Assembly (NCBI GenBank): GCA_949066965.1
Contig: CARTDA010000011.1
Location: 36,385-100,384, forward strand
Direction: 5' to 3'
From: COE1 sp949066965
GTDB taxonomy: Bacteria; Bacillota; Clostridia; Lachnospirales; Lachnospiraceae
Length of the DNA: 64,000 nucleotides
Shown: positions 16,745-27,239 of the stretch, in pieces
Layout of the letters: the number at the start of each line of letters is the position of its first letter
Numbering within the stretch: position 1 is the stretch's first letter
Notes under the pieces: generated by a model
The model's database searches: none
The model's input: only the letters and a program-made list of their open reading frames with translations
Told to the model about the DNA's origin: nothing
Program-made: the position numbers and the translations under genes

Positions 16745-19744
16745 ATGAGAGGTTCCAGACAGCTGAAAAAATGCATGGCAGTTCTTTTGGCGGTCGCAGT
16801 GGGGGTGACAGGAATTACAGCGCTTCCGCAGGCGCGTATGGAAGCGGACGCAATGACGGATAAGACAATGGATGAGTATGATGAGATTGTAAGTACTTAT
16901 TCTGTTGATTCTTCCGTTCCGGATTACAAGTCGTATGTAAAAAACTATAACGCTGTTTATCCGGACGCCCGCATCGAGGTCGAAGCGGGTGCGTATGTGC
17001 GGTATGAGGAGGAAAATGCGGCAGCAGAGCCGCAGGTGTTCTCTGATTACCAGGGGACGTCAGGGGACAGCGTGCTGACGAGCGAGAAGGCAATGATTGA
17101 GTATGAAGTCAATGTTGCGCAGGAAGGGTTTTACAACCTTGCGGTAGACTATTTTCCGGTAGCGGGAAAAAGTTCGGACATCGAGCGGAGCATCTTTGTG
17201 GACGGTGCGCTTCCATATGGTGAAATGGCGCTTCTGACCTTTCACAGGGTATGGAAATATGACATTGTGCAGTCAGCAGGTGAAAACGGTTCGGTGACAT
17301 ATGCGTGGGAAAAGGACAACCAGGGAAATGACTGCAAACCGGGAATGGTGGAGGCGCCGGAGTGGATGACGAGCTACTGTTACGACAGTGACGGCTATGT
17401 GACGTCTCCCCTTTCCCTGTATCTGACAAAGGGAACACACACGATTTCCATCTTGTCCTTAAAGGAGCCGATGCTGATTCGGAAGCTGACTTTTGAAAAT
17501 GCAGCATCAACAAAAAGCTATGCGGAAGTAAAGGCAGAACAGGATAAAAACGGTGCAAAGGATACGACAGGGCAGCTGATAACCATTCAGGGCGAGGATG
17601 CGACCAAGTCCTCATCCCAGATGCTCTATCCGCAGCAGGACCAGTCCTCGCCCGCAGTCTATCCGTCCAGCCACAAGGAGCTTCTGAACAACACAGTCGG
17701 CGGCAATTCATGGAGACTGGTAGGCCAGTGGATTGAGTGGGATTTCGATGTTGCAGAGACCGGGTATTACAATATTTCCCTCTACGACTGCCAGAATTTC
17801 GTGCGCGGCGTCTATGTGTCGCGCAGGATTATGATTGACGGAATCGTTCCGTTTTCGGAGCTTGAGGACTATGGATTTACATATGGGCAGAGCTGGCGTG
17901 AGGACGTGATTGGTGACGGACAGGGAAATCCGTATTCCTTTTATCTGGAGCAGGGGCGCCACACGATTCGCATGGAGGTGGTGCTTGGCGATTTCTCAAG
18001 CATTATCAGCGAGGTTGAGGACTGTGTCAAACAGCTCAACAACATATACAGAAAGGTTATCAAGGTTACAGGCGTATCACCGGACACATACCGCGACTAT
18101 CAGATAGAAGCAACACTTCCGGAGCTGCACAATGAGCTTGTTGCGGTGCGCGACCAGCTGGATGCATCCATCACATCCCTGCGGGCGCTGACAGGGAAGA
18201 AATCCGATAAGGAGACGGTGCTGCTCACAATGCGTGACCAGCTCGATGACCTGATAGCGGACGCGGAATATTTTGTGCGCGTTATCGGTGCATACAAGAT
18301 TAATGTCCGCGCGTGCGGAAACTGGATTACAAGCGTTATTGCGCAGCCGCTTGCGGTAGACAGAATCAACATTTACTCCGCGGATGTCAATGTGAAATAC
18401 GAGAATACATCATTCTGGTCAAAGCTGATTTATGAAGTCAAACGCCTTGTATTTTCCTTTATTATTGACTACAACCAGATTGGAAACGTGGCGGAGGAAG
18501 GAACGGATGCACCGACGATTACGCTCTGGATTGGCTCCGGGCGTGACCAGGCAAATGTCATCAAGGCAATGATTGATGAGACATTTACCAGCAATTATGG
18601 CGTCAATGTCAATGTACAGCTCGTCGATATGTCCACACTGCTGCGCGCGGAGCTTGCAGGGGAGGGACCTGACGTTGCGATTCAGGTGGCAAATACGACA
18701 GGCATCGCCGGGCAGGTGCTCAACACGGGAAATGACACGCCTGTCAATTACGGCATCCGGAACGCAGTGCTTGATTTGACACAGTTTGATGATTTGGATG
18801 CGGTTTCAAAGAGATTCTCGGAGGCATCCCTGATACCGTTCCAGTTTGACGGTGCGACATATGCCCTGCCGGAGACAACGACATTCCCCGTGATGTTTTA
18901 CCGGAGGGACATTCTGGCGGAGCTTGGCATGGACGTTCCCGAGACATGGGATGATGTAAAGGTTGCCATGACCGTGCTTGCAAAAAACCAGATGGAGTTT
19001 GGCATGCTGCCGGGCGAGCAGACTTTTGCGATGCTGCTGTATCAGAACGGCGGAGAATATTACACGGAAAACGGTGACCGCTCGGCGCTGGACTCCGATG
19101 TGGCTGTCAACGTGTTTAAGGATTATTGTGAATTTTATACCGATTATAAGCTTGACAAGGAGACGAGTGTGGAGGAGCGCTTCCGTACCGGGGAGTGCCC
19201 GATTATCATAGCGGATTACACGATTTATAACAACCTTGTCGTATCTGCGCCCGACATTGCGGGACTCTGGGATTTTGTGCCGGTGCCTGGCACCGTGAAG
19301 GAGGATGGCACCGTGGACAGGAGCACAGGGTGTACGGGGCTTGCCAGCATTATCATGGCAAACACTGCGTACCCGCAGGAGTGCTGGGAGTTCTTAAAGT
19401 GGTGGACATCCGCGGATGTACAGACGCAGTATGGGCGCGAGATGGAGAGCCTGATGGGTTCCGCCGCGCGTGTTCCGACTGCGAATCTGGAAGCGTTTGA
19501 GAACATGCCATGGCCTGTCGATGATTTCAGGGCACTGGAGGAGGCGTTTGTCTGGGTGAAGGGCATCCCGCAGGTTCCTGGCGGCTATTACTCATGGCGA
19601 AATGTCAACAATGCGTTCTATACCGTGACGACGGAGACAAACACGGCGTCGCCGCGGGAGGAACTGATGGATAAGGTGATATACATTAATGCAGAGATTG
19701 ATTACAAGCGGCAGGAGTTACATCTCCCGATTGCCGTAAATTAG
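16745..19744 (+). CDS. Oversized ABC solute-binding protein with N-terminal carbohydrate-binding-like domains
   Basis: 999 residues, more than twice the usual 420–450. After a signal peptide, two beta-sandwich modules are suggested. One is at about residues 75–260 (EAGAYVRYEEE, GFYNLAVDYFPVAG, GTHTISILSLKEP). The other is at about 275–430 (ITIQGEDATKSSSQM, ETGYYNISLYDCQN, GRHTIRMEV). A helical linker follows (about 430–560). From about residue 595 there is a standard sugar-binding fold: ITLWIGSGRDQANVIKAMID, AGEGPDVAIQ, then YALPETTTFPVMFYRRDIL. No clear lipobox is seen, so the N-terminus may act as an uncleaved anchor. It is followed directly by its two permeases. Confidence 0.85.
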   Translation: MRGSRQLKKCMAVLLAVAVGVTGITALPQARMEADAMTDKTMDEYDEIVSTYSVDSSVPDYKSYVKNYNAVYPDARIEVEAGAYVRYEEENAAAEPQVFSDYQGTSGDSVLTSEKAMIEYEVNVAQEGFYNLAVDYFPVAGKSSDIERSIFVDGALPYGEMALLTFHRVWKYDIVQSAGENGSVTYAWEKDNQGNDCKPGMVEAPEWMTSYCYDSDGYVTSPLSLYLTKGTHTISILSLKEPMLIRKLTFENAASTKSYAEVKAEQDKNGAKDTTGQLITIQGEDATKSSSQMLYPQQDQSSPAVYPSSHKELLNNTVGGNSWRLVGQWIEWDFDVAETGYYNISLYDCQNFVRGVYVSRRIMIDGIVPFSELEDYGFTYGQSWREDVIGDGQGNPYSFYLEQGRHTIRMEVVLGDFSSIISEVEDCVKQLNNIYRKVIKVTGVSPDTYRDYQIEATLPELHNELVAVRDQLDASITSLRALTGKKSDKETVLLTMRDQLDDLIADAEYFVRVIGAYKINVRACGNWITSVIAQPLAVDRINIYSADVNVKYENTSFWSKLIYEVKRLVFSFIIDYNQIGNVAEEGTDAPTITLWIGSGRDQANVIKAMIDETFTSNYGVNVNVQLVDMSTLLRAELAGEGPDVAIQVANTTGIAGQVLNTGNDTPVNYGIRNAVLDLTQFDDLDAVSKRFSEASLIPFQFDGATYALPETTTFPVMFYRRDILAELGMDVPETWDDVKVAMTVLAKNQMEFGMLPGEQTFAMLLYQNGGEYYTENGDRSALDSDVAVNVFKDYCEFYTDYKLDKETSVEERFRTGECPIIIADYTIYNNLVVSAPDIAGLWDFVPVPGTVKEDGTVDRSTGCTGLASIIMANTAYPQECWEFLKWWTSADVQTQYGREMESLMGSAARVPTANLEAFENMPWPVDDFRALEEAFVWVKGIPQVPGGYYSWRNVNNAFYTVTTETNTASPREELMDKVIYINAEIDYKRQELHLPIAVN

Positions 19745-19762
19745 GAAAGGAGGGGTTGGTTT

Positions 19763-20701
19763 ATGGATGCACAGATTTCCAAAGAGGCATATGAGATTGC
19801 CGCGAAACAAAAGAAGCTGGGATATCAGATTAAGCGCAATAAGGCCTCCTACCTGATGCTTGCACCGTATTTTATTCTGTTCTTCCTGTTTACGGTGCTT
19901 CCGGTGGTCATTTCCATCGGCTTAAGTTTCACGTATTTCAACATGCTCGAGGCGCCGACCTTTGTCGGGTGGAAGAATTATATCAAGCTGTTTCTCGAGG
20001 ATGACATTTTTCTGATTTCACTGAAGAACACACTGATATTCGCAGTGATTACAGGACCGGTCAGCTACATCCTGTGTCTGCTGTTTGCATGGATTATCAA
20101 TGAGTTTAAAGGGAAAGTCAGGGCGTTTCTGACACTGATTTTTTATGCGCCGAGTATCTGCGGGAACGCGTACATGGTGTGGAACTTGATTTTGACTGGT
20201 GACCGGTACGGTTATCTGAATGGTATTTTGCTGAAGTTTGGCTTTATTGACGAGGCGATTCTCTGGATGAAGACGGAGAAGTATGTGCTTCCTGTCCTGA
20301 TTGTGGTACAGCTGTGGCTGTCCCTTGGTACTGGTTTCCTTTCCTTTATCGCCGGTCTCCAGACCGTTGACAAGAGCTTATACGAGGCGGCGGCGCTGGA
20401 CGGAATCAAGAACCGCTGGCAGGAGCTGTGGTATGTGACGCTTCCATCCATGAAACCGCAGCTGATGTTCGGTGCTGTAATGCAGATTACGCAGTCTTTT
20501 GCGGTGGCGGATATTTCCATACAGCTTGCGGGAAACCCGTCCGTCAACTACGCCGGTGCGACTGTCGTGACGCACTTGCTTGACTACGGCTCTACACGAT
20601 TTGAGATGGGGTACGCGTCCGCGATTGCGACAGTGCTGTTTCTGCTCATGATTGGAACGAACAAACTTGTGCAGAGAATCTTAAGGAGGGTTGGGGAATA
20701 A
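19763..20701 (+). CDS. Sugar ABC transporter permease, MalF type
   Basis: 312 residues with six predicted helices and the cytoplasmic EAA loop EAAALDGIKNRWQELWYVTL, which contacts the ATPase. It is partner of the next gene, overlapping it by one base (TAATG). With the upstream 999-residue binding protein it forms an importer, probably for manno- or gluco-oligosaccharides given the GH26/GH5 context. No ATPase is encoded here, so a shared MsmX-type ATPase elsewhere is likely. Confidence 0.92.
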   Translation: MDAQISKEAYEIAAKQKKLGYQIKRNKASYLMLAPYFILFFLFTVLPVVISIGLSFTYFNMLEAPTFVGWKNYIKLFLEDDIFLISLKNTLIFAVITGPVSYILCLLFAWIINEFKGKVRAFLTLIFYAPSICGNAYMVWNLILTGDRYGYLNGILLKFGFIDEAILWMKTEKYVLPVLIVVQLWLSLGTGFLSFIAGLQTVDKSLYEAAALDGIKNRWQELWYVTLPSMKPQLMFGAVMQITQSFAVADISIQLAGNPSVNYAGATVVTHLLDYGSTRFEMGYASAIATVLFLLMIGTNKLVQRILRRVGE

Positions 20702-21594
20702 TGGCTGATACAAAAAAGAAGTTAAAAAATCCATTCCGGAAAAGACCAAAAGAAAAACGGCTCAACCGCTCCGTGGCAGGAAACGGAATCCTGTTTTTCC
20801 TGATGGCAGTGTGCGGGGTATTCATGGCGCTTCCGCTGGTAATGATTATCAGCAACTCCCTCAAGCCGCTGGATGAAATCTTTCAGTTTCCGCCAAAGAT
20901 TTTTGTGCGGAACCCGACGCTGGAAAATTTCTCGGACCTGTTTGTGCTGATGAACAACTCATGGGTGCCGTTTTCCAGATACATACTGAACACAATTATT
21001 ATCACAGGGCTTGGCATGGTAGGGCATGTCATCTGTGCCTCCCTTGCAGCGTACCCGCTGGCAAAGCACCATTTTCCGGGCAAGGGCACCCTTTTTAGCA
21101 TGGTTGTGCTGTCAATGATGTTTTCGTGGACGGTTACACAGATTCCGCAGTACATCATCATCAGCTGGCTTGGCATTAACAACACCTATGCGGCGCTGAT
21201 TCTTCCGGCGTTTTCATTCGGCATGGGGCTTTACCTGATGAAACAGTTCATGGAGCAGCTGCCGGATTCCCTGATGGAGTCGGCAAGGCTTGATGGGGCG
21301 AGCGAGTGGAAAATTTTCTGGTCCATTGTGATGCCGAACGTAAAACCTGCATGGCTGACGCTGGCAATTTTCCAGTTCCAGCAGATGTGGGGAAATACGG
21401 GCGGACTGTTCCTTAGAAACGAGGAATTGAAGCCATTACAGTATGCGCTGCAGCAGATTACGGCAGGCGGAACAGCGAGAGCCGGGGCGGCGGCAGCGGT
21501 AACATTTATTGTCGCGGCAGTACCGATTATATTCTTCCTGATCTGCCAGAGCAATGTATTGGAGACAATGACAACCTCAGGTATGAAGGATTAA
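20701..21594 (+). CDS. Sugar ABC transporter permease, MalG type
   Basis: 297 residues with a basic N-terminus, six helices and the EAA-type loop ESARLDGASEWKIFWSIVMP. It is the second half of the permease pair, and the one-base overlap with the upstream gene implies coupled translation. Confidence 0.92.
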   Translation: MADTKKKLKNPFRKRPKEKRLNRSVAGNGILFFLMAVCGVFMALPLVMIISNSLKPLDEIFQFPPKIFVRNPTLENFSDLFVLMNNSWVPFSRYILNTIIITGLGMVGHVICASLAAYPLAKHHFPGKGTLFSMVVLSMMFSWTVTQIPQYIIISWLGINNTYAALILPAFSFGMGLYLMKQFMEQLPDSLMESARLDGASEWKIFWSIVMPNVKPAWLTLAIFQFQQMWGNTGGLFLRNEELKPLQYALQQITAGGTARAGAAAAVTFIVAAVPIIFFLICQSNVLETMTTSGMKD

Positions 21595-21600
21595 TGGGGG

Positions 21601-23079
21601 ATGAAAATGAAGAAAATAAAAAGATTTGCTGCCCTTTTGATGGCAGCGGCAGTCATGACGCTTGGCGTCGGTGAGTGCGTGCATGCGGAGGAGCTGCCGT
21701 ATGATACTTATACATACACCTACTGGGAAGATATCGCGATTACGCCGGCGGCATATGTGCCCAATGGAAGCGCCAGCGGACTTTCGGTGGGGACGACGGA
21801 TTTTGCGGAACCGCAGGATTTATGCGTGGCGCCCGATGGGCTGGTCTATGTGGCAGACACGAAAAATAACAGAATTGTCGTACTTGGCGCGGATATGACA
21901 ACGCTTGTGCGCGTGATTGACGGCTTTGACAGGGATGGGAGCGCGGATACCTTCAATGCGCCATACGGCGTGTGCGTGTCGGAGAACAACCAGCTCTATG
22001 TGGCGGATTCCAACAATAAGCGCATTGTCGTGCTGACGCCGCAGGGGGAATTTTTAAAAATTATTGACAATCCCCAGTCGGAAATTCTTGAGGAAGGCTT
22101 TGACTTTGTGCCGCTCAAGGTGACGGTTGACTATGCGGACCGCGTGTATGTGATTGCGAAAAACGCCTTTGAGGGAATCCTTGTATTTGAGAGCACAGGT
22201 GATTTTACAGGATATTTTGGCACGATTGATGTCAAGATTACCCTCTGGGAAAAATTCTGGCGGCGTCTTGCCAGCAAGGAGGAGCGCTCGAAGCAGCTTC
22301 TGTTCATACCGACAGAATTTACAGGAATTGATATCGATAGTGACGGTTTTGTGTATGCATCCAACATTGACTCGGAGGGCGTGCAGGGTGTGCGCCGCCT
22401 GAATCCGAGGGGTGAGGATGTGATTCAGAAGGGGGAAAATGAAAACCTGGGCGGCGACCTGATTGTGGGAATGTATGGCACATATGCGGGACCCTCCGAA
22501 TTTACGGACGTGGTCTACCGCGGGCGCGGCATCTACTCCCTGCTTGACAGGAAGCGCGGACGGATTTTTACATATGACAAGGAAGGAAACCTTCTCTATA
22601 TCTTTGGCGGCCTTGGCAGCCAGGAGGGTACGTTCAACACACCGGTCGCAATCGAGGCGGTCGGCGACATGATTATCGTGCTGGACGCGTACAGCGGAAC
22701 GATTCTCAAGTTCAGTGAGACGGAGTACGGCGCGCTCATCAACGACGCGGTCGGACTGCGCTATGACGGCGACGAGACGGAGGCAATTGCCAAGTGGCAG
22801 GGCGTCCTGAAGCTCAATGAGAACAATGAGCTTGCAAACAGCGGTATCGGCAAGGCATACCTGACGGCAGGCGACAACAAGACCGCTATGAAATACTTAA
22901 AGCTTGCGATGAACAGAAAATACTATTCCATCGCATGGAGACGTTACAGGAATGAGCTGATGGCGAAGAGCATCGGGCCTGCGTTTACGGTGATTGGCAT
23001 TGTCATCATCCTCGCGCTGTTATACAAAAAAATCATAAAAAATAAGTTGGCGAAACGGAAAGGAGGGCTTGCCGGATGA
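21601..23079 (+). CDS. NHL-repeat beta-propeller protein, membrane-tethered
   Basis: 492 residues: signal peptide (MKMKKIKRFAALLMAAAVMT), then repeated NHL blades such as EPQDLCVAPDGLVYVADTKN and APYGVCVSENNQLYVADSNN. A TPR-like helical stretch (NSGIGKAYLTAGDNKTAMKY) and a C-terminal membrane helix (TVIGIVIILALLYKK) follow. The propeller probably lies outside the cell. NHL/YIP1/DUF5696-like trios next to sugar importers recur in Firmicutes (recalled, not checked), and their role is unknown. Confidence 0.8.
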   Translation: MKMKKIKRFAALLMAAAVMTLGVGECVHAEELPYDTYTYTYWEDIAITPAAYVPNGSASGLSVGTTDFAEPQDLCVAPDGLVYVADTKNNRIVVLGADMTTLVRVIDGFDRDGSADTFNAPYGVCVSENNQLYVADSNNKRIVVLTPQGEFLKIIDNPQSEILEEGFDFVPLKVTVDYADRVYVIAKNAFEGILVFESTGDFTGYFGTIDVKITLWEKFWRRLASKEERSKQLLFIPTEFTGIDIDSDGFVYASNIDSEGVQGVRRLNPRGEDVIQKGENENLGGDLIVGMYGTYAGPSEFTDVVYRGRGIYSLLDRKRGRIFTYDKEGNLLYIFGGLGSQEGTFNTPVAIEAVGDMIIVLDAYSGTILKFSETEYGALINDAVGLRYDGDETEAIAKWQGVLKLNENNELANSGIGKAYLTAGDNKTAMKYLKLAMNRKYYSIAWRRYRNELMAKSIGPAFTVIGIVIILALLYKKIIKNKLAKRKGGLAG

Positions 23080-23708
23080 ACGAATTATTCTCAAAGGAAA
23101 AGTGGAAATATGCATTTTACACCGTGAGCCATCCGATGGATGCCTACTATGAAATCAGGCACCGCGGACGGGGCAGCGTGCCCGTGGCAATCGTGCTTGT
23201 GGTTTTGTTTTCGCTTAGTTTTTCAATCAACCGCATCTCGGCAAGCTTTATTGTAAATGACCTGAATCCGCTTGCCGTCAATGCACTGACAGAGCTGTTT
23301 TCCGTCCTGCTGATGTATCTGCTGTTCTGCGTGGGCAACTGGTCAATCACCTGCCTGATGGAGGGCGAGGGGCGGCTCAAGGATATTGCGATTGCGGCGG
23401 GATATGCCCTGACGCCGATGATTGTGTGCTTCAATGTGGGCACACTGTTCAGCCAGTACGTGACACTGGATGAAGGCGGCTTTTACTATATGATTATTGC
23501 GTTTGGCGTGGCATACAGCCTCGTTATGGCACTGATGGGCATTATGCAGGTGCACAATTACACGCTGGGTAAGACGCTGGTTACGATTTTCCTGACGTTT
23601 ATCGCCATGCTGATTATCATCTTTGTGGTACTGCTGTTTGTCGACCTGATTACGCAGGTGTACAGTTTCTTCTACAGCATTTACCAGGAGCTGATATTCA
23701 GAATATAA
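23076..23708 (+). CDS. YIP1-family membrane protein
   Basis: 210 residues with five to six hydrophobic segments and the opening WKYAFYTVSHPMDAYYEIRH, typical of bacterial YIP1-domain proteins. Start overlaps the upstream stop by 4 bases (ATGA). It probably forms a membrane partner for the NHL and DUF5696-like proteins (inference from coupling). Confidence 0.75.
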   Translation: MNELFSKEKWKYAFYTVSHPMDAYYEIRHRGRGSVPVAIVLVVLFSLSFSINRISASFIVNDLNPLAVNALTELFSVLLMYLLFCVGNWSITCLMEGEGRLKDIAIAAGYALTPMIVCFNVGTLFSQYVTLDEGGFYYMIIAFGVAYSLVMALMGIMQVHNYTLGKTLVTIFLTFIAMLIIIFVVLLFVDLITQVYSFFYSIYQELIFRI

Positions 23709-23724
23709 GAAAGGCAGGTTTGAT

Positions 23725-26310
23725 ATGGCAAAGAGTAAGAAAATTATAATAGCTGCCGTAACCCTGATACTGGCGGTGGCGGTTATCTTCTTTGCACGCT
23801 GGCTGATTCGTTATTATTTTTACAATGATTATCGGGAATACATTTCTTCCTATGAGTACGAGGAGGGAACCGAATTTCAGGCATTGCAGGACGGCGGCGG
23901 GGAAGTTGCAGGGATGGAGCTTGCGGCGGAAAATGATATATTGAAGCTTTATGCGGATACGGAAACTGCAGAGGTGGCAGTCGTGGACAAAAGAAACGGT
24001 CAGATTGCCTACTCGAATCCGATGGATGCGGATGATGACGCGATTGCCAGCACCACCAACAAAAATTACCTCAAGTCACAGCTGATACTGGATTACTTCA
24101 ATACCTCACGGACAGAGGGGACGTTCGATTCGTTCAGCTACTGCACCTCGCGGGGGCAGCTGGAAGCGGAGTCAATTCCGGACGGTGTCCGTTTTATCTA
24201 TACACTGGGGGATTTGGAGAGCGCGACTGGCATCGTGCCACAGTATATCAGCAGGGCAACACTGGACAGGGTGCTTGCGGCGCTGGATGAAGACGGCGTC
24301 AAGTTTGTTGGGAAGAAGTATGTGGAGAGCACGGTCGGGGAGGACTATCTCGAATTACTCTCCAGTGCGATGAAAGGTGCATCACAGATTCGGAAGCTGA
24401 ACAAATATTTTGAGCAGGCGGGATTTACCAATGAGGACTACATTGCGGAGATGGAAAATTCAGGTGTCGAGGGGGCAGTTCCGATTTCGTTTGTCGTACC
24501 GCTTGAATACAGGCTCAACGGAGATGCTGTCGATGTTTCCATTCCGATGCGTGCGGTGCAGGAAAACGGCGGTGGAAGCATCTTCCGGATTCAGCTTTTG
24601 CGCTATTTCGGTGCGGCAGGAACAGATGAAAACGGCTATATGCTGGTACCAAATGGTTCCGGCTCCGTTATCCGTTTTAACAATGGAAAAACGACATCGG
24701 AAAACTATTCCGAGTATGTGTATGGTATCGATAAGCTTGCCGCGGAGTATACTGTACGCGAGAACACGGAGGACGTGAAGCTTGCGCTGTATGGTATATT
24801 CCGAGAACACAGCAGTATTTTTGCAACGATTGAGGACGGCGCTTCTTTTGCCAATATCAGTGCGGGCGTTGCGGGCAAAATCCATAACTACAATTATGTA
24901 TACCCATCCTTTGTGCTGCGCGGAAATGATAAGCTTTCCATGTTTGGCACGACAGGGAACGAGGCGGACATTCCCATTGTGGAGAAAGAGTTTTATGACG
25001 CGAACCTGACCGTAAAATATACCATGCTCACGGAGGAGAACGTGGGTTACGCAGGCGCCGCAAATTACTATAGGGAGCGCCTTGTCAATGAGGGTGTACT
25101 TAAGGCGAGGGAGGGTTCATCGGATGATATCAAGTTTTACTATGATGTGCTTGGCGGCGTGATGATGTATAAGTTTTTCCTTGGGACGCGGTATCAGGGG
25201 ATGTACGCCATGACGACGTTTGACCAGGCGGCAGATATTTCCGCTGACCTTGCGGCAAGTGGTGTCTCCAATCAGGTGATGAACTTCCAGGGATGGATGA
25301 ACCGTGGATATTACCACGATGTTGTGGATAAGATTCAGATTCCGCGCGCGCTTGGTGGAAAAAGGGACTTGAAGAAGCTTAATGAGACGGTAGCGGCAAA
25401 CGGCGGGACGCTGTACACAGATGTGGCATTCCAGAAGGTTACGGAAATCAGCAAACGTTACTCCAAGGAGAATGAGACCTCACGGTATTATGGCGGCGGA
25501 TATATTGCAGGATTCGGGCTTGTCGATCCGGCGACACTACGGCAGACTTCGGGGCTTGGCTGGGCGGAAAATATATACTTCCTGATTTCACCGAAGTTCC
25601 TTGTGCGTTACGTTGACCGGTTTACATCAAAAATCGGCAAGTATGATGTGGATGGCATTTCGCTGCGCGACCTTGGAAATGTGCTGCATTCGGATAAAAA
25701 GCGGACGAACATCATTGACCGCGAGGAGGCGCTCGATGTCGTGACAGCATCGCTTGCACAGATTGAGGCTGTCGGGAAAAGCATCATGGTCAATGACGGT
25801 AATGATTATGCGTTTGCCTATGCAGACGACATTATCAATGCACCGCTTTCCGACAATGATTACTATATTGTTGACGAGACGGTTCCATTCTATGAGATGC
25901 TGATTCACGGCTATATTGATTACTCTGGTGCAGTCATTAACCTGAGTGATACATTTGACAGGAGCGACATTGTGCTGGGACTTATTGAGACAGGGGCATC
26001 ACCGCATTTCATGTTCACACACCAGTCATCAAGCGCGATTAAGGACACGGGGCTGAACCGTTTTTACTCGACAGGCTATGACAACTGGAAGGATGACGCA
26101 GTGGGCATTTACAACGCGGTCAATGACGCGCTGAAACCAGTCAGCAGTGCACATATCATAAATCATGAAATACTGGAAAATGACATTCGTGTCATTACTT
26201 ATGACAATGGTGTCAAGATATATATTAACAAAAGTACTTCAGACCGGAACGTTGACGGTGTGGAGGTACCTGCAAAGAGCTATCAGTTAGGAGGAGATAA
26301 GAATGAATAG
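23725..26310 (+). CDS. DUF5696-like membrane-anchored extracellular protein
   Basis: 861 residues. One N-terminal helix (IIIAAVTLILAVAVIFFARW) anchors a large external part. Length and context match proteins annotated DUF5696 beside sugar importers. The second half alternates strand- and helix-like blocks (YDVDGISLRDLGNVLHSDKK, SIMVNDGNDYAFAYADDIIN, GASPHFMFTHQSS) that look like a TIM barrel of glycosidase type. That is inference only and no catalytic pair can be named. The end overlaps the next permease by 8 bases. Confidence 0.65.
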   Translation: MAKSKKIIIAAVTLILAVAVIFFARWLIRYYFYNDYREYISSYEYEEGTEFQALQDGGGEVAGMELAAENDILKLYADTETAEVAVVDKRNGQIAYSNPMDADDDAIASTTNKNYLKSQLILDYFNTSRTEGTFDSFSYCTSRGQLEAESIPDGVRFIYTLGDLESATGIVPQYISRATLDRVLAALDEDGVKFVGKKYVESTVGEDYLELLSSAMKGASQIRKLNKYFEQAGFTNEDYIAEMENSGVEGAVPISFVVPLEYRLNGDAVDVSIPMRAVQENGGGSIFRIQLLRYFGAAGTDENGYMLVPNGSGSVIRFNNGKTTSENYSEYVYGIDKLAAEYTVRENTEDVKLALYGIFREHSSIFATIEDGASFANISAGVAGKIHNYNYVYPSFVLRGNDKLSMFGTTGNEADIPIVEKEFYDANLTVKYTMLTEENVGYAGAANYYRERLVNEGVLKAREGSSDDIKFYYDVLGGVMMYKFFLGTRYQGMYAMTTFDQAADISADLAASGVSNQVMNFQGWMNRGYYHDVVDKIQIPRALGGKRDLKKLNETVAANGGTLYTDVAFQKVTEISKRYSKENETSRYYGGGYIAGFGLVDPATLRQTSGLGWAENIYFLISPKFLVRYVDRFTSKIGKYDVDGISLRDLGNVLHSDKKRTNIIDREEALDVVTASLAQIEAVGKSIMVNDGNDYAFAYADDIINAPLSDNDYYIVDETVPFYEMLIHGYIDYSGAVINLSDTFDRSDIVLGLIETGASPHFMFTHQSSSAIKDTGLNRFYSTGYDNWKDDAVGIYNAVNDALKPVSSAHIINHEILENDIRVITYDNGVKIYINKSTSDRNVDGVEVPAKSYQLGGDKNE

Positions 26311-27220
26311 GAAAAAGAAAAAAATGTCTCTTTCCGCAAAGAGGAGCCGCACAGGGTTTTTGTTTATCCTTCCATGGCTGATTGGGTTTATATGGTTCTA
26401 CGCCAGAAGCCTGTTTATGTCGATACAGTTTTCCCTCTCGAACCTGTCGGTCAGCCCGGGAGGAGGCTACACGCTGGATTTTGTGGGGCTTGACAATTTT
26501 CTCTATGCGTTTCGGGCACACGCGACATACAAGCAGGTGCTGACGACCTCGGTCGGGAACATGCTGATTGATGTGCCGCTGATTACCTTTTTCAGCCTGT
26601 TTATGGCGATACTGCTGAACCGCAAGTTCCGGGGAAGGACGCTTGTGCGGGCAATCTTTTTCCTGCCGGTTATCCTTAACTCCGAGGCGATTGTGGATGC
26701 GATGGATCTGGCGAGGAACATGATGAGCGGCGGGCTTTCCAGTGCAAGTGCGGAGATGGCGCAGGCATCGTCGGGTGGCATGGGCATTGCCTATTATATG
26801 GAAATGTTTGGTTCGCTGGGTATTCCGGAATTCCTGATTGTGTACCTCATGGGGGCAGTGACGCGCGTCAGCGACATCATCAATGCTTCCGGTGTGCAGA
26901 TTATCATTTTCATTGCGGCGCTGCAGTCGGTGCCCGGCTCGATGTATGAGGTGGCAAAGATTGAAGGCGCGACAACATATGAGACATTCTGGAAGGTTAC
27001 CTTTCCGATGGTCATGCCGCACATTATCACAAATATTGTGTATACCGTCGTGGACAGCTTTACCCAGTCCGATGTCGTGGAGCTTGCCTACAACACGGCA
27101 TTTACGGAGAGCAACTATGGACTCAGTTCCGTATTCAGTTTATGTTCGACAGCGATTACGTGCCTCATACTGGTAATCGTGTGCGGCGCAATACAGAAGC
27201 GGACATTCTACTATAATTAG
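26303..27220 (+). CDS. Second sugar ABC permease, MalF type
   Basis: 305 residues, six helices, EAA-type loop EVAKIEGATTYETFWKVTFP. It carries an insertion (SGGLSSASAEMAQASSGGMG) in a periplasm-facing loop. Start lies 8 bases inside the DUF5696-like gene after GGAGGAGATAAG, so translation is coupled. It pairs with the following permease and, by position, with the solute-binding lipoprotein at 29932. Confidence 0.9.
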   Translation: MNRKKKKMSLSAKRSRTGFLFILPWLIGFIWFYARSLFMSIQFSLSNLSVSPGGGYTLDFVGLDNFLYAFRAHATYKQVLTTSVGNMLIDVPLITFFSLFMAILLNRKFRGRTLVRAIFFLPVILNSEAIVDAMDLARNMMSGGLSSASAEMAQASSGGMGIAYYMEMFGSLGIPEFLIVYLMGAVTRVSDIINASGVQIIIFIAALQSVPGSMYEVAKIEGATTYETFWKVTFPMVMPHIITNIVYTVVDSFTQSDVVELAYNTAFTESNYGLSSVFSLCSTAITCLILVIVCGAIQKRTFYYN

Positions 27221-27239
27221 GAAAGGAGAAGGATGGAAT

